In this document: positions 26,350 to 34,439 of the stretch, one piece after another
Layout of the letters: each line of letters opens with the position of its first letter
Numbering within the stretch: the first letter of the stretch is position 1
Assembly: GCA_038141425.1 (NCBI GenBank)
Contig: JAYQIC010000011.1
Coordinates: forward strand, 62,001-126,000
Source: UBA7985 sp038141425
GTDB taxonomy: Bacteria; Pseudomonadota; Alphaproteobacteria; UBA7985
Direction of reading: 5' to 3'
DNA: 64,000 bases
Program-made: the position numbers and the translations under genes
The notes under the pieces: generated by a model
The model's database searches: none
Seen by the model: the letters and a program-made list of their open reading frames with translations, nothing else
What the model was told of the DNA's origin: nothing

Positions 26350-27897
26350 GTGTCCAATCGGGTTCTGATCATCGATTTCGGCTCACAGGTCACGCAGCTG
26401 ATCGCGCGTCGCGTGCGCGAAGCGGGCTTCTACAGTGAAATCATCCCCTACAACGCTGATGCAGCGCGGTTTGACGACTTCGGCGCGGCGGCGGTGATCC
26501 TGAGCGGTGGCCCGGCCTCCGTGCTCGATGACGAAGCGCCGACCATCCCGGCGGGCCTGCACGCCAGCGACCTGCCTATACTCGGTATCTGCTACGGTCA
26601 GCAGGCGCTGATGCACGAAACCGGCGGCACTGTCAGCCGGGGTGAGACCCACGAATTCGGCCGCGCCGACGTGCGCGTGACCGAGGACTGCGCCCTGTTC
26701 GACGGGCTGTGGGAGAAGGGGGCGACTACCCGGTCTGGATGTCCCACGGCGACAAAGTCACGGCGCTGGCCCCCGGCTGGCGCGTGGTCGCAGCCTCCGA
26801 AGGCGCGCCGTTCGCCGTGGTTGAAAACCCCGGTCAGCGACGTTTCGCCGTGCAGTTCCACCCGGAGGTTCACCACACACCCGACGGGGCCGGGCTGATC
26901 CGCAATTTCCTGACCCGGGTTGCGGGGCTGCCCCCGGACTGGTCCATGGCCGCTTTCCGCGAAGAAGCCATCGCCGCAATCCGGGAGCAGGTTGGCGACA
27001 AGCGGGTGATCTGCGGCCTCTCAGGCGGGGTCGATTCCTCGGTTGCCGCCGTCCTGATCCACGAAGCCATCGGCGACCGTCTAACCTGCATTTTTGTTGA
27101 TCATGGCCTGCTGCGGAAGAACGAGGCTGAGGACGTGGTGACCCTGTTCCGCGATACCTACAACATCCCGCTGGTGCACGTGGACGCGAGCGAGACCTTC
27201 CTCGGTGCGCTCGACGGGATCAGCGACCCGGAGACCAAGCGCAAGACCATCGGCGGCCTGTTCATCGACGTGTTCGAGGCCGAAGCCAAAAAGATCGAGG
27301 GCGCGTCCTTCCTCGCTCAGGGTACGCTCTACCCCGACGTGATCGAGAGCGTGTCGGTGACCGGCGGCCCGTCCGTCACCATCAAGTCGCACCACAACGT
27401 CGGCGGCCTGCCCGATCGGATGAACCTCGAACTGGTCGAGCCCTTCCGACTGCTGTTTCAAGGACGAAGTACGGGCGCTGGGACGGGAGATGGGCATGCC
27501 TCACTCGCTGGTCGGCCGGCACCCCTTCCCCGGCCCCGGGCTGGCGATCCGCATCCCGGGTGAGATTACTGCCGAGCGCGCCGATATCCTGCGAGAAGCC
27601 GACGCGATCTATATCGAGGAAATCCGCAAGGCGGGGCTGTACGATGAAATCTGGCAGGCCTTTGCCGTGCTGCTGCCGGTCAAGACCGTGGGCGTGATGG
27701 GCGATGGCCGGACCTACGAGAGCGTTTGTGGCCTGCGCGCGGTGACGTCGGTGGATGGCATGACGGCGGACGTCTACCCCTTCGAGCCGGCGTTTCTGGG
27801 GCGGGTTGCAACGCGGATTGTCAACGAGGTTCGGGGCATCAACCGCGTGGTCTATGACATCACCACTAAGCCACCCGGGACCGTCGAGTGGGAGTAG
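26350..27897 (+). CDS. guaA: GMP synthase, glutamine-hydrolysing (two compensating frame breaks)
   Basis: GuaA aminates XMP to GMP using glutamine and ATP. The GATase domain has GICYGQQ (catalytic Cys) and FHPEVHHTP (His and Glu). The synthetase domain has the PP-loop GLSGGVDSSVAAV. The dimerisation domain ends VEWE, as in almost all GuaA proteins. It starts with GTG at 26350 and has 515 codons. One G is missing near 26722 (WEKG|GDYPVWMSHGDK) and one T is extra near 27462 (RLLF|KDEVRALGREMG). The last codons (27886-27896) form the left copy of the direct repeat bounding the downstream island. Confidence 0.94.
27886..27896 (+). repeat. Left attachment-site copy (attL-like) in guaA
   Basis: GAGTGGGAGTA codes for the last GuaA residues (E, W, E) and part of its stop codon. 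The 3' end of guaA is an established integration target for genomic islands. The matching copy is 3649 bp downstream. Confidence 0.7.
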
Positions 27898-28070
27898 TTC
27901 AAAAAACCTAACTTGTTGTTTTTCTTGATATTTTTAGTTAGTAAGTTGTTAGAAAGTTCGAAAGCCAACGGTTGATTCTGTTGACTTTTTTCTTTAGTGT
28001 TAGTGGAGTGCCCCCGAAAAAGTGGTCCATCGTTTGAGTTAGGATTGGCTCCTTAGAGAAGGAGCAGAAG

Positions 28071-28409
28071 ATGGCCAAGCGAGCCAAGCCAGAAGAGATC
28101 ATAGCAAAACCGAGAGAAATCGAGGTGCGACTGAGCCAAGGCGAAAGCGTTGGAAAAGCGGTCAAGTCGATAGGTGTGACGGAGCAAACGTACTATCGAT
28201 GGCGCAAGGAATACGGCGGTCTCCAAGTCAGTCAAGCCAAGCGGCTTAAGGTTATGGAGAAGGAGAACGCCAGGCTCAGGAAAGCCATCTCTGATCTCAT
28301 GCTCGATAAGCAGATCCTTGAGGAGGTCATCAAGGACCCGAAGGGCAGCGCAGCAAAAAGTTCTAAGCCCCTCGCGCAAGCGCCAAGCCGTCAAACACGT
28401 GAAAGATGA
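28071..28409 (+). CDS. IS3-family transposase, OrfA
   Basis: The 112-residue protein opens MAKRAKPEEIIAKPREIEVR and has the helix-turn-helix GESVGKAVKSIGVTEQTYYRWRKEYGGL. The leucine-zipper-like stretch RLKVMEKENARLRKAISDLM, then LDKQILEEVI, is typical of IS407-group OrfA. It binds the inverted repeats and joins OrfB to make the active transposase. The tail after EEVIK (DPKGSAAKSS and on) looks like out-of-frame sequence, since relatives stop about there. An indel near 28335 is therefore likely. Confidence 0.88.
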   Translation: MAKRAKPEEIIAKPREIEVRLSQGESVGKAVKSIGVTEQTYYRWRKEYGGLQVSQAKRLKVMEKENARLRKAISDLMLDKQILEEVIKDPKGSAAKSSKPLAQAPSRQTRER

Positions 28410-29225
28410 GCTTGATGTTTCCGAGCGTCGAGCTTGTCGCGTGGTTGGCCAGCATCGCTCAACACAACGAAGGCAACCAACACCTCGATCTGATCAAGCA
28501 AACCTCACCCAAGCGGTCATAAGCCTGGGTGAGAAGTTTGGTCGTTACGGTTTTCGGATGATCACAGCGCTACTCAATCGAGAAGGCTGGCGGGTCAGTG
28601 TTGGGCGTGTCTACAGGATCTGGCGGCGTGAGGGGCTCAAAGTTCCTCAGAAACAGCCAAAACGCGGGCGGCTCTGGCTCAATGATGGATCCTGCGTCCG
28701 CCTCAGACCCACCCACAAAGGGCACGTCTGGTCCTATGACTTCGTTCAAGACCGAACTCATGAGGGCAAAGTCTTCCGCATGCTGTGCATCATTGATGAG
28801 TTCACACGGGAATGTCTGGCTATACGCGTAGCGCGAAGACTGAACTCCCGGGATGTCTTGGATGAACTAGGAGAGCTCTTTGTTCGTCATGGACCGCCAG
28901 AGCACATTCGCTCGGACAACGGCCCCGAATTCATCGCAACGGCACTGAGGAGTGGCTTGAACGGCTCGGCACTAAGAGCTTGTACATTGAGCCGGGATCG
29001 CCTTGGGAGAATGGGTACTGTGAGAGCTTCAACAGCAAACTTCGAGACGAGCTACTGGCCCGGGAAATCTTCTACGATCTGCGAGAAGCCAAAGCGCTCA
29101 TCGAAGGCTGGAGGATCCACTTCAACACTTACAGACCTCATTCTTCGCTTGGTTACAAACCTCCGGCTCCGGTGACAGTCTTGCCCGCGTCGTTCATTCC
29201 GCCCTATAGAAGAAGGGCGGCATGA
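28318..29225 (+). pseudogene. IS3-family transposase, OrfB with DDE integrase domain (frame broken)
   Basis: The catalytic DDE domain is complete but split. The first Asp is in SYDFVQDRTHEG, the second in HIRSDNGPEFIATAL, and the Glu in SPWENGYCESFN lies in another frame after a break near 28955. Other family marks are DELDVSERRACRVVGQHRST, GRYGFRMITALL and the C-terminal NTYRPHSSLGYKPPAP. The 5' part overlaps orfA. In IS3 elements OrfB is made by -1 frameshifting from OrfA. The frame relation seen here is not -1, so an extra indel is likely. Whether the transposase works cannot be told. Confidence 0.8.
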
Positions 29226-29287
29226 CGCCGCTTGAAACCGAAGCCGATCCTTACATTCAGGTTGGACCACTTCGATGAGGCAGTCCA

Positions 29288-31370
29288 GTGAACCAATCTT
29301 CTCCTTACACATCCTCCTATCGATCTGAAATTGATGGCTTAAGAGCATTTGCTGTTTTATCTGTTGTCGCCTTTCACGCATTCCCTAGTTGGTTGAAGGG
29401 TGGCTTTATAGGTGTAGATGTCTTTTTTGTAATCAGTGGTTTTTTGATTACTAGTCATATATTTGAAAATTTAGACAAAGGGAAATTTAGCTTTACTGAC
29501 TTTTTTGGTCGTCGTATTAGACGAATTTTCCCAGCCCTTATCCTTGTAATGGCTTGCTCGTTAGCTTTTGGTTGGTTTGCTTTATTAGCAGATGAATTTG
29601 CTCAACTTGGTAAGCACGTTGCGAGTGGTGCGAGCTTTATTACCAATTTCATTTTAGTAGATGAAAGTGGCTATTTTGATAATGCCGCAGAAACTAAGCC
29701 AATGCTTCATTTGTGGAGCTTAGCTGTTGAAGAGCAGTTCTATATCGTTTGGCCGTTGGTTCTTTGGCTTGCTTGGAAACGTAAGTTTAATTTACTTACG
29801 ATTACAATCTTAGTGGCTGTGGTTTCATTCTATTTGAATCTACGTTTTGTTAAGTCACATCCAACAGAAACTTTTTTTGGCCATTAGGACGATTTTGGGA
29901 GCTTTTAAGTGGGAGTGTTCTTGCTTGGCTGCTCTTGTATAAGTCAGATTTGCTAAGTCGATTTAAGCTATGGGTTGATAAGTTCCTTGTAAGAATAATC
30001 CACTCTAAACAAGTTGACGCTGATGGCACCACTACATCTAATCTGATGTCTTTCTTCGGATTGTTTTTGTTGGCGTATGGTGTAATCCGCATTAATGAAA
30101 GTCTTTCATTTCCTTCAAAATGGGCTCTAATTCCAGTCTTAGGTGCTGTGTTAATTATCGCTAGTGGCTCAAAAGCCTGGTTGAATCGCGTATTTTTAAT
30201 GAATCCAATTGCTGTTTGGTTTGGTCTGATTAGTTATCCGCTATATCTGTGGCATTGGCCGATTTTATCCTTCCTTAGGATTATCGAAGGAGAGATGCCA
30301 CATAGAGATGCTCGAATAATTGCTGTTCTACTTTCTATATTTTTGGCTTGGGTTACATATCGATTTGTCGAGCGACAAGTAAGAAATGGAAAGCGAAATC
30401 TTTTCAAATCTCTGTTGCTGATTGTATTGCTATCGCTTGTCGGTTCGCTTGGTTGGTATATATCAAAAAATGGTTTGGATAGTAGGCAGTGGATTATTTA
30501 TCAATCACTCATAAATGAAGATCTAAAGGGTGCGTACTTTCAGTCTTCTATAAAACCTAATATCTGTGATCGACTAACTAAAATCGATGATAAATTTCGT
30601 TGTGCTTCCACTCGGAATCATTGAAAACCGTATTGTTGGGGAGATTCGCACGCACCGCCATTATTTTATGGGTTGTCAAAGCTCTATGAAGAACTTGATA
30701 GGGGTGTTGCTGTGCTCGGTGGAGGTGGTGGCTGTCCTCCTCTTTATGGGGTTGTGAGTAAAGATAATAAAGGCTCTGATAATAGGCATTGCGTAGAGCG
30801 TATAACTGACACTATAGATCTGATAAGCGAAACTAAATTTATCGAAGAAGTTATGTTAGTAAGTAGAGGTCCTCTTTACACTACTTCCGAAGGCTTTGGG
30901 GATATTGCTGAAGATAGGTATGGTAATTGGGTGCTTCATCTAGTTGGTGAAGATCAGACATTGCGCTCTAATGAAGAGGTTTTTCGTTTAGGTCTCATCA
31001 ATACACTAGAAAAATTGTCACTAGCTAATAAGAAGGTGACCTATGATAAACTCGAAATCCTAATCAAATTGGGTTTTAATATTAAAACTTGTATTTCTGA
31101 GCGTTATTATTTCCAGAAAAAGATATCCGCAATCCTTGCTCGCTTGACAAAAAGCTCTACGATGAACGCATAGCTAAATTTAAATCATTAGTTAGTGAAG
31201 TTCTATCAGACTATCCTAAGGTCCGTGTAATCGACCTTTCAAACGCTTTGTGTGATTCAGAAAGTTGTTTTGGTGGCAAACAAGGGCGTCTTTTTTACAG
31301 AGATGATGATCATCTAAATAGGCACGGTGCTGATTATGTTGCTAAGACTTTGGATGTATGCTTTCGTTAG
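29288..31370 (+). pseudogene. OafA-like O-acyltransferase with C-terminal SGNH domain (several frame breaks)
   Basis: The protein is a membrane acyltransferase-3: YRSEIDGLRAFAVLSVVAFH, FIGVDVFFVISGFLI, GRRIRRIFPAL and HLWSLAVEEQFYIVWP, plus about ten hydrophobic segments. It is fused to a periplasmic SGNH domain (GDSHAPPLFYG reconstructed across a break, and DDHLNRHGADYV at the end). Such fusions acetylate surface polysaccharides. Breaks lie near 29875, 30615, 30643 and 31120. Base composition is far more AT-rich than the chromosome, so it was acquired. The GTG start at 29288 lies five bases after the IS right end, so any native promoter and ribosome site have been replaced. Confidence 0.8.
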
Positions 31371-31377
31371 TCTCTCA

Positions 31378-31397
31378 CGATTGAAACCTTTCAATCG
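31378..31397 (+). terminator. Palindromic terminator after the acyltransferase gene
   Basis: CGATTGAA and TTCAATCG form a perfect stem around ACCT, followed by CCTTTT, eight bases after the stop codon at 31368-31370. Confidence 0.65.
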
Positions 31398-31418
31398 CCT
31401 TTTCACTAACGCATTGAT

Positions 31419-31437
31419 ACTATTGAATTTCAATAGT
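31419..31437 (+). terminator. Second hairpin near the island's right end
   Basis: ACTATTGA and TCAATAGT are perfect arms around ATT, followed by TCCTTTT. It is either a back-up terminator or part of the island end. The word CTATTGA recurs just before the right attachment copy. Confidence 0.5.
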
Positions 31438-31534
31438 TCCTTTTGTACGCACAAGCGAAGGGAATAGTTAGAAACGTGTTAGAAAGTGATTTTAAATACT
31501 ATACAAATCAATGCTTTATATCAATGCCACTATT

Positions 31535-31545
31535 GAGTGGGAGTA
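31535..31545 (+). repeat. Right attachment-site copy (attR-like)
   Basis: GAGTGGGAGTA is identical to the last bases of guaA. Composition returns to GC-rich directly after it. It lies 11 bases before the 3' end of the luxC-like gene. Confidence 0.7.
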
Positions 31546-31555
31546 ATCCCGTCGA

Positions 31556-32986
31556 TCACGTGGGCTGCTGGTAGGGAACGGAACCGATCACCGAGAGATG
31601 ATAGGTAAACTCATTGATCAGGTGACTGCCATCCAGGGCTTCCAGCGGATGCCTTTCGAAGATGTAGTGGGAGTCGACCACGCGGTAAGCGCCGACTTTT
31701 CTTGCCAGCGTCAGCACCTGAGCATTGAAGGCCTGATCACCGAAGACCAAAATCGTTTGCACCTTCTTGATTTCACGGTGCGTGTGTTTTGAATTGATGC
31801 GGTCAATCGAGGCCAAGATGGAGTCAAAGGACCCGACCTCGATTAATTCCAGGAAATTTCGTCTTTCGTGGATCGACACACTCTGGTTGTCATCCAGATT
31901 TTCAAAGACGGATTGCTCTTTACTCTGAATGACGGAAATCTTGTTTCCATGCTCTTTTGAAACATGGACCCGAGAATGGTGATCCTGCGCGAAGGTCAGC
32001 ATTCGATCGAGTTTGAAATAGCTGGTTTCAAAATTTTCAAAATCGATGAAATTCTGCTCAAGGTCGTGGATCAAGTCGGCGAAAAAATCGTCATTTTCGT
32101 TGTCACCCTTGGTATCGTCCAGAATGTAGCCCTCCGTCGGCGAGCTACAGAGCTGCTGCCCCATTTCACAAATCGAATGCGCAAGTTCTGCAGACACCTT
32201 TTGCTGATTGCTCTCCAGAAAGCTCTTTTGGATGATCACGATCCCGGTCAGGGGCTCCATATTCAGGACCCGGGGTCGAGTGGGGTTTTCGGCCACGTTC
32301 CGGAAGTAAAAGTTATTGGCGTCTTCCCCACCCCAGACGTTGATCACGTTCCATGGGATCTCGATCAGGGCCTGCTTTAGGATAGCCACATCACCCGGGT
32401 CGGCGTGATCCAGTCCGGTGTAGTGCGTGTAGTCCGAACACCGGGACGGAATGCCGTCGATGAATTTCGAAATCACCCCGCCGTTCAGTTTTGACAGCTG
32501 GCAGACGGTTACATTGCCGCAGATATAAGACAGGACAATTGAGGTGATGACGGGGAGGATCGTGTTGTTGCTGCCCACAACAAGGATGAGACCCTTGGGC
32601 ACAACCAGATAGGAATAGGAGTCATCGACCTTAACCGTGTCGTTGAACGCGCCCTGATGAAACGAATTTCCCAGTCCGTTGCTGGGGTTGAAGAACATCA
32701 GATTAAGGCTCTCGGGCGAAAATATCTCACTCAAAAGGCCCAACTCGATCTTGGTCGACTCTTCGGGAAAGCCGATGCCAATCATATCGTCGTGCAATGA
32801 CTGAATGAGCCGCTCGCCGTCCTCGGATCTGAGGAACTGGTGCACCGACTTAATTTCCGTCAGCCGCTCCTCGAACCCCTGGCCTGACAAGTCCAGCCGT
32901 TGCTTGTCGATGCCATCTACCCAGTTGAATGTGTCGCGAATGTCGATGCGTTCTTCTTGCTTGCGCCCTTTGAAGAAACCAATCAT
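31556..32986 (-). CDS. LuxC-like acyl-CoA/acyl-protein reductase
   Basis: The 476-residue protein belongs to the LuxC branch of the aldehyde dehydrogenase superfamily. It has an N-terminal helical region, a nucleotide-binding part (VVPKGLILVVGSNNTILPVITSI, about residues 128-150), and the reactive cysteine in QQLCSSPTEGY (about residue 280; LuxC enzymes have C-S-S-P here). LuxC reduces fatty-acyl thioesters to fatty aldehydes with NADPH. Its ATG overlaps the luxE-like stop by four bases (ATGA), so the two are co-translated. Base composition is lower in GC than the chromosomal neighbours. No luxA, luxB or luxD is nearby. The frame is intact. Confidence 0.85.
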   Translation of the reverse strand: MIGFFKGRKQEERIDIRDTFNWVDGIDKQRLDLSGQGFEERLTEIKSVHQFLRSEDGERLIQSLHDDMIGIGFPEESTKIELGLLSEIFSPESLNLMFFNPSNGLGNSFHQGAFNDTVKVDDSYSYLVVPKGLILVVGSNNTILPVITSIVLSYICGNVTVCQLSKLNGGVISKFIDGIPSRCSDYTHYTGLDHADPGDVAILKQALIEIPWNVINVWGGEDANNFYFRNVAENPTRPRVLNMEPLTGIVIIQKSFLESNQQKVSAELAHSICEMGQQLCSSPTEGYILDDTKGDNENDDFFADLIHDLEQNFIDFENFETSYFKLDRMLTFAQDHHSRVHVSKEHGNKISVIQSKEQSVFENLDDNQSVSIHERRNFLELIEVGSFDSILASIDRINSKHTHREIKKVQTILVFGDQAFNAQVLTLARKVGAYRVVDSHYIFERHPLEALDGSHLINEFTYHLSVIGSVPYQQPT

Positions 32987-34317
32987 CCGCAGCCTTCCCG
33001 AATTTTGAACCCTTCGTTTTGCTCGGCTCGTCGGGAGTAGATAAATCCTGGCTGAGCGACATTCCGCTCCCCCAGCGCTGTGGTAATGGTGCCCTTCGCT
33101 TCGCTCGCCAGCACAAAATCCCCGGGAACGATGGCCTCGACGTAATCGAGCGTCATCAGATTCACGTAGAACAGCAGGTATTCCTTGCCCGGCTCCGGGT
33201 TTTCGACAGGGGCCAGATCGTTGGGCGAATTCAGGAGAGCGACATAGGTCAGGGGGTGGGGGTATTTCACCCAAGGCTCGTCGGAAAACGGGCTTGTGGG
33301 AACGCCGATGAAAACGTTGATGGACTCGGTCAGACCCAGCATATCGATCACTGGCGCCGGGTCGCCGTTCCGGTTGTCGCCCGCAATGATGTTTTCCCCA
33401 GTCGCCTGCACAACCTGGCTGAGGGATGTGATTTCTTCCGGGAGCCGCTTCAGACCACCGCCAATCATCAGGACGCCGTCCTTGCCAAGGTAGACCGGTG
33501 GGGCATTCAGCATGAGCTTCATACCAAACTTTCTTAAGCCAACCGGTTCCATGAACATTTTGTACAGGCCGACGCCACTGGCGATGAAATATTTCGTGTC
33601 AGACTGGCTACTGAAGAACTTCCGCATTTCGCCGATGTCGGGTCCGATCCTCTGCCAGATGGTGGTATCTGCGGGCCCGGAATTCACCTTCGCACCGAAG
33701 CTGACATCGAGCCCTCTGTGCCGGAGGAAATCCGATCCGATCGCAGCAAAGGCCAGAAAGTCGGTCATTTCGGGTGCCATGTGAAACAAGCACTCGCCTT
33801 GATCAATTTTCTTTCCGATCGACCAGTCGATCAGGTTGCCGTTGGTCAGCCGAGACAGGCTGAGCGTCAGGTTGGACCTGAAGACATCGACAGGCCCGGT
33901 CGTTCCCACGGTCGTGCCGCTGGATTTGAAGAACATACCCGCATCGCTGCCCACTGCGTGCTTTACCAGGCGATCTTTCTGGCCGTCGCCGCGCAGGTCG
34001 TCTGAGTGCGTGCGGAGCTTGATGAGATCATGCAGCTGCAGGTCGCTCTTCAGCTCGCCCTTTTTGTTCTTTGCAATACCGCGGTTGTAGAAGAGGTTCT
34101 TATAATAGTCGTTGTTATCGTTACGGAGAAAATACTCGAGGTAGGGATAGAGCAATCTTTGCTGAAGTTTTGCTGTGTCGTCGAAGGAATAGGTTTCGAG
34201 AATATTGCCCGAGGAAAGAACCTCTTTCAGCTCTTTGTAATAGAGATCAGCAGACGTCGGAATATTTTCGACCTTGAGATCGGGTTCGATTCCATACCCT
34301 GAGAACGGCCCAGCCAT
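32983..34317 (-). CDS. LuxE-like acyl-protein synthetase
   Basis: The 444-residue protein matches the LuxE/acyl-protein synthetase family (adenylate-forming fold). The nucleotide loop FKSSGTTVGTTGPVDVF is at about residues 130-146. Further marks are PPVYLGKDGVLMIGGGLKRL, MLGLTESINVFIG and a C-terminal lid with YVNLMTLDYVEAIVPGDFV. LuxE activates a fatty acid as acyl-AMP, holds it on a cysteine and passes it to LuxC. It is longer than the Vibrio protein (about 370). ATG 34317 is chosen because GGAGGT lies five bases upstream; an upstream in-frame start would add 53 unrelated residues. The frame is intact. Confidence 0.82.
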   Translation of the reverse strand: MAGPFSGYGIEPDLKVENIPTSADLYYKELKEVLSSGNILETYSFDDTAKLQQRLLYPYLEYFLRNDNNDYYKNLFYNRGIAKNKKGELKSDLQLHDLIKLRTHSDDLRGDGQKDRLVKHAVGSDAGMFFKSSGTTVGTTGPVDVFRSNLTLSLSRLTNGNLIDWSIGKKIDQGECLFHMAPEMTDFLAFAAIGSDFLRHRGLDVSFGAKVNSGPADTTIWQRIGPDIGEMRKFFSSQSDTKYFIASGVGLYKMFMEPVGLRKFGMKLMLNAPPVYLGKDGVLMIGGGLKRLPEEITSLSQVVQATGENIIAGDNRNGDPAPVIDMLGLTESINVFIGVPTSPFSDEPWVKYPHPLTYVALLNSPNDLAPVENPEPGKEYLLFYVNLMTLDYVEAIVPGDFVLASEAKGTITTALGERNVAQPGFIYSRRAEQNEGFKIREGCG

Positions 34318-34439
34318 AACTACCTCCACTTTTCCCGTTAGGTCCCTCTCACAACACGGGGTGAAATCTAACCAGCAGTTCAGCATTTTAAAGTCTTTTT
34401 TGGACCGGCTCGCTGCGCATCCTTCCGCAGGAACTGCTG

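Larger units (their letters stand above)
28009..29282 (+). mobile_element. IS3-family insertion sequence (IS407-like), about 1.27 kb
   Basis: The element carries an orfA/orfB pair on the + strand and imperfect terminal inverted repeats. The left end starts TGCCCCC and reaches AAGTGGTCCA by 28032. The right end, read inward, starts TGCCTCA and reaches the same AAGTGGTCCA. Length fits IS3 elements. No convincing 3-4 bp target duplication flanks it. It sits inside the guaA island, and its right end lies only five bases before the start codon of the acyltransferase gene. Confidence 0.85.
27886..31545. mobile_element. AT-rich mini-island inserted at the 3' end of guaA
   Basis: An exact 11-bp direct repeat, GAGTGGGAGTA, occurs at 27886-27896 (last codons of guaA) and 31535-31545. 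Between them base composition falls sharply compared with both flanks. Restoring a single copy would still give guaA the end VEWE with a TAA stop. The word GTTAGAAA lies inside both ends (27948-27955, and twice at 31467-31474 and 31478-31485), as arm-type integrase sites might. Cargo is an IS3-family element and one O-acyltransferase gene. No integrase gene is visible, so it is a cargo-only or decayed element. Confidence 0.75.

Noticed and set aside
28300..28420. Programmed frameshift between IS orfA and orfB
   Set aside because: A short A-run exists, but the two frames are not in the -1 relation used by IS3 elements, and the orfA tail already looks shifted. A sequence indel is simpler.
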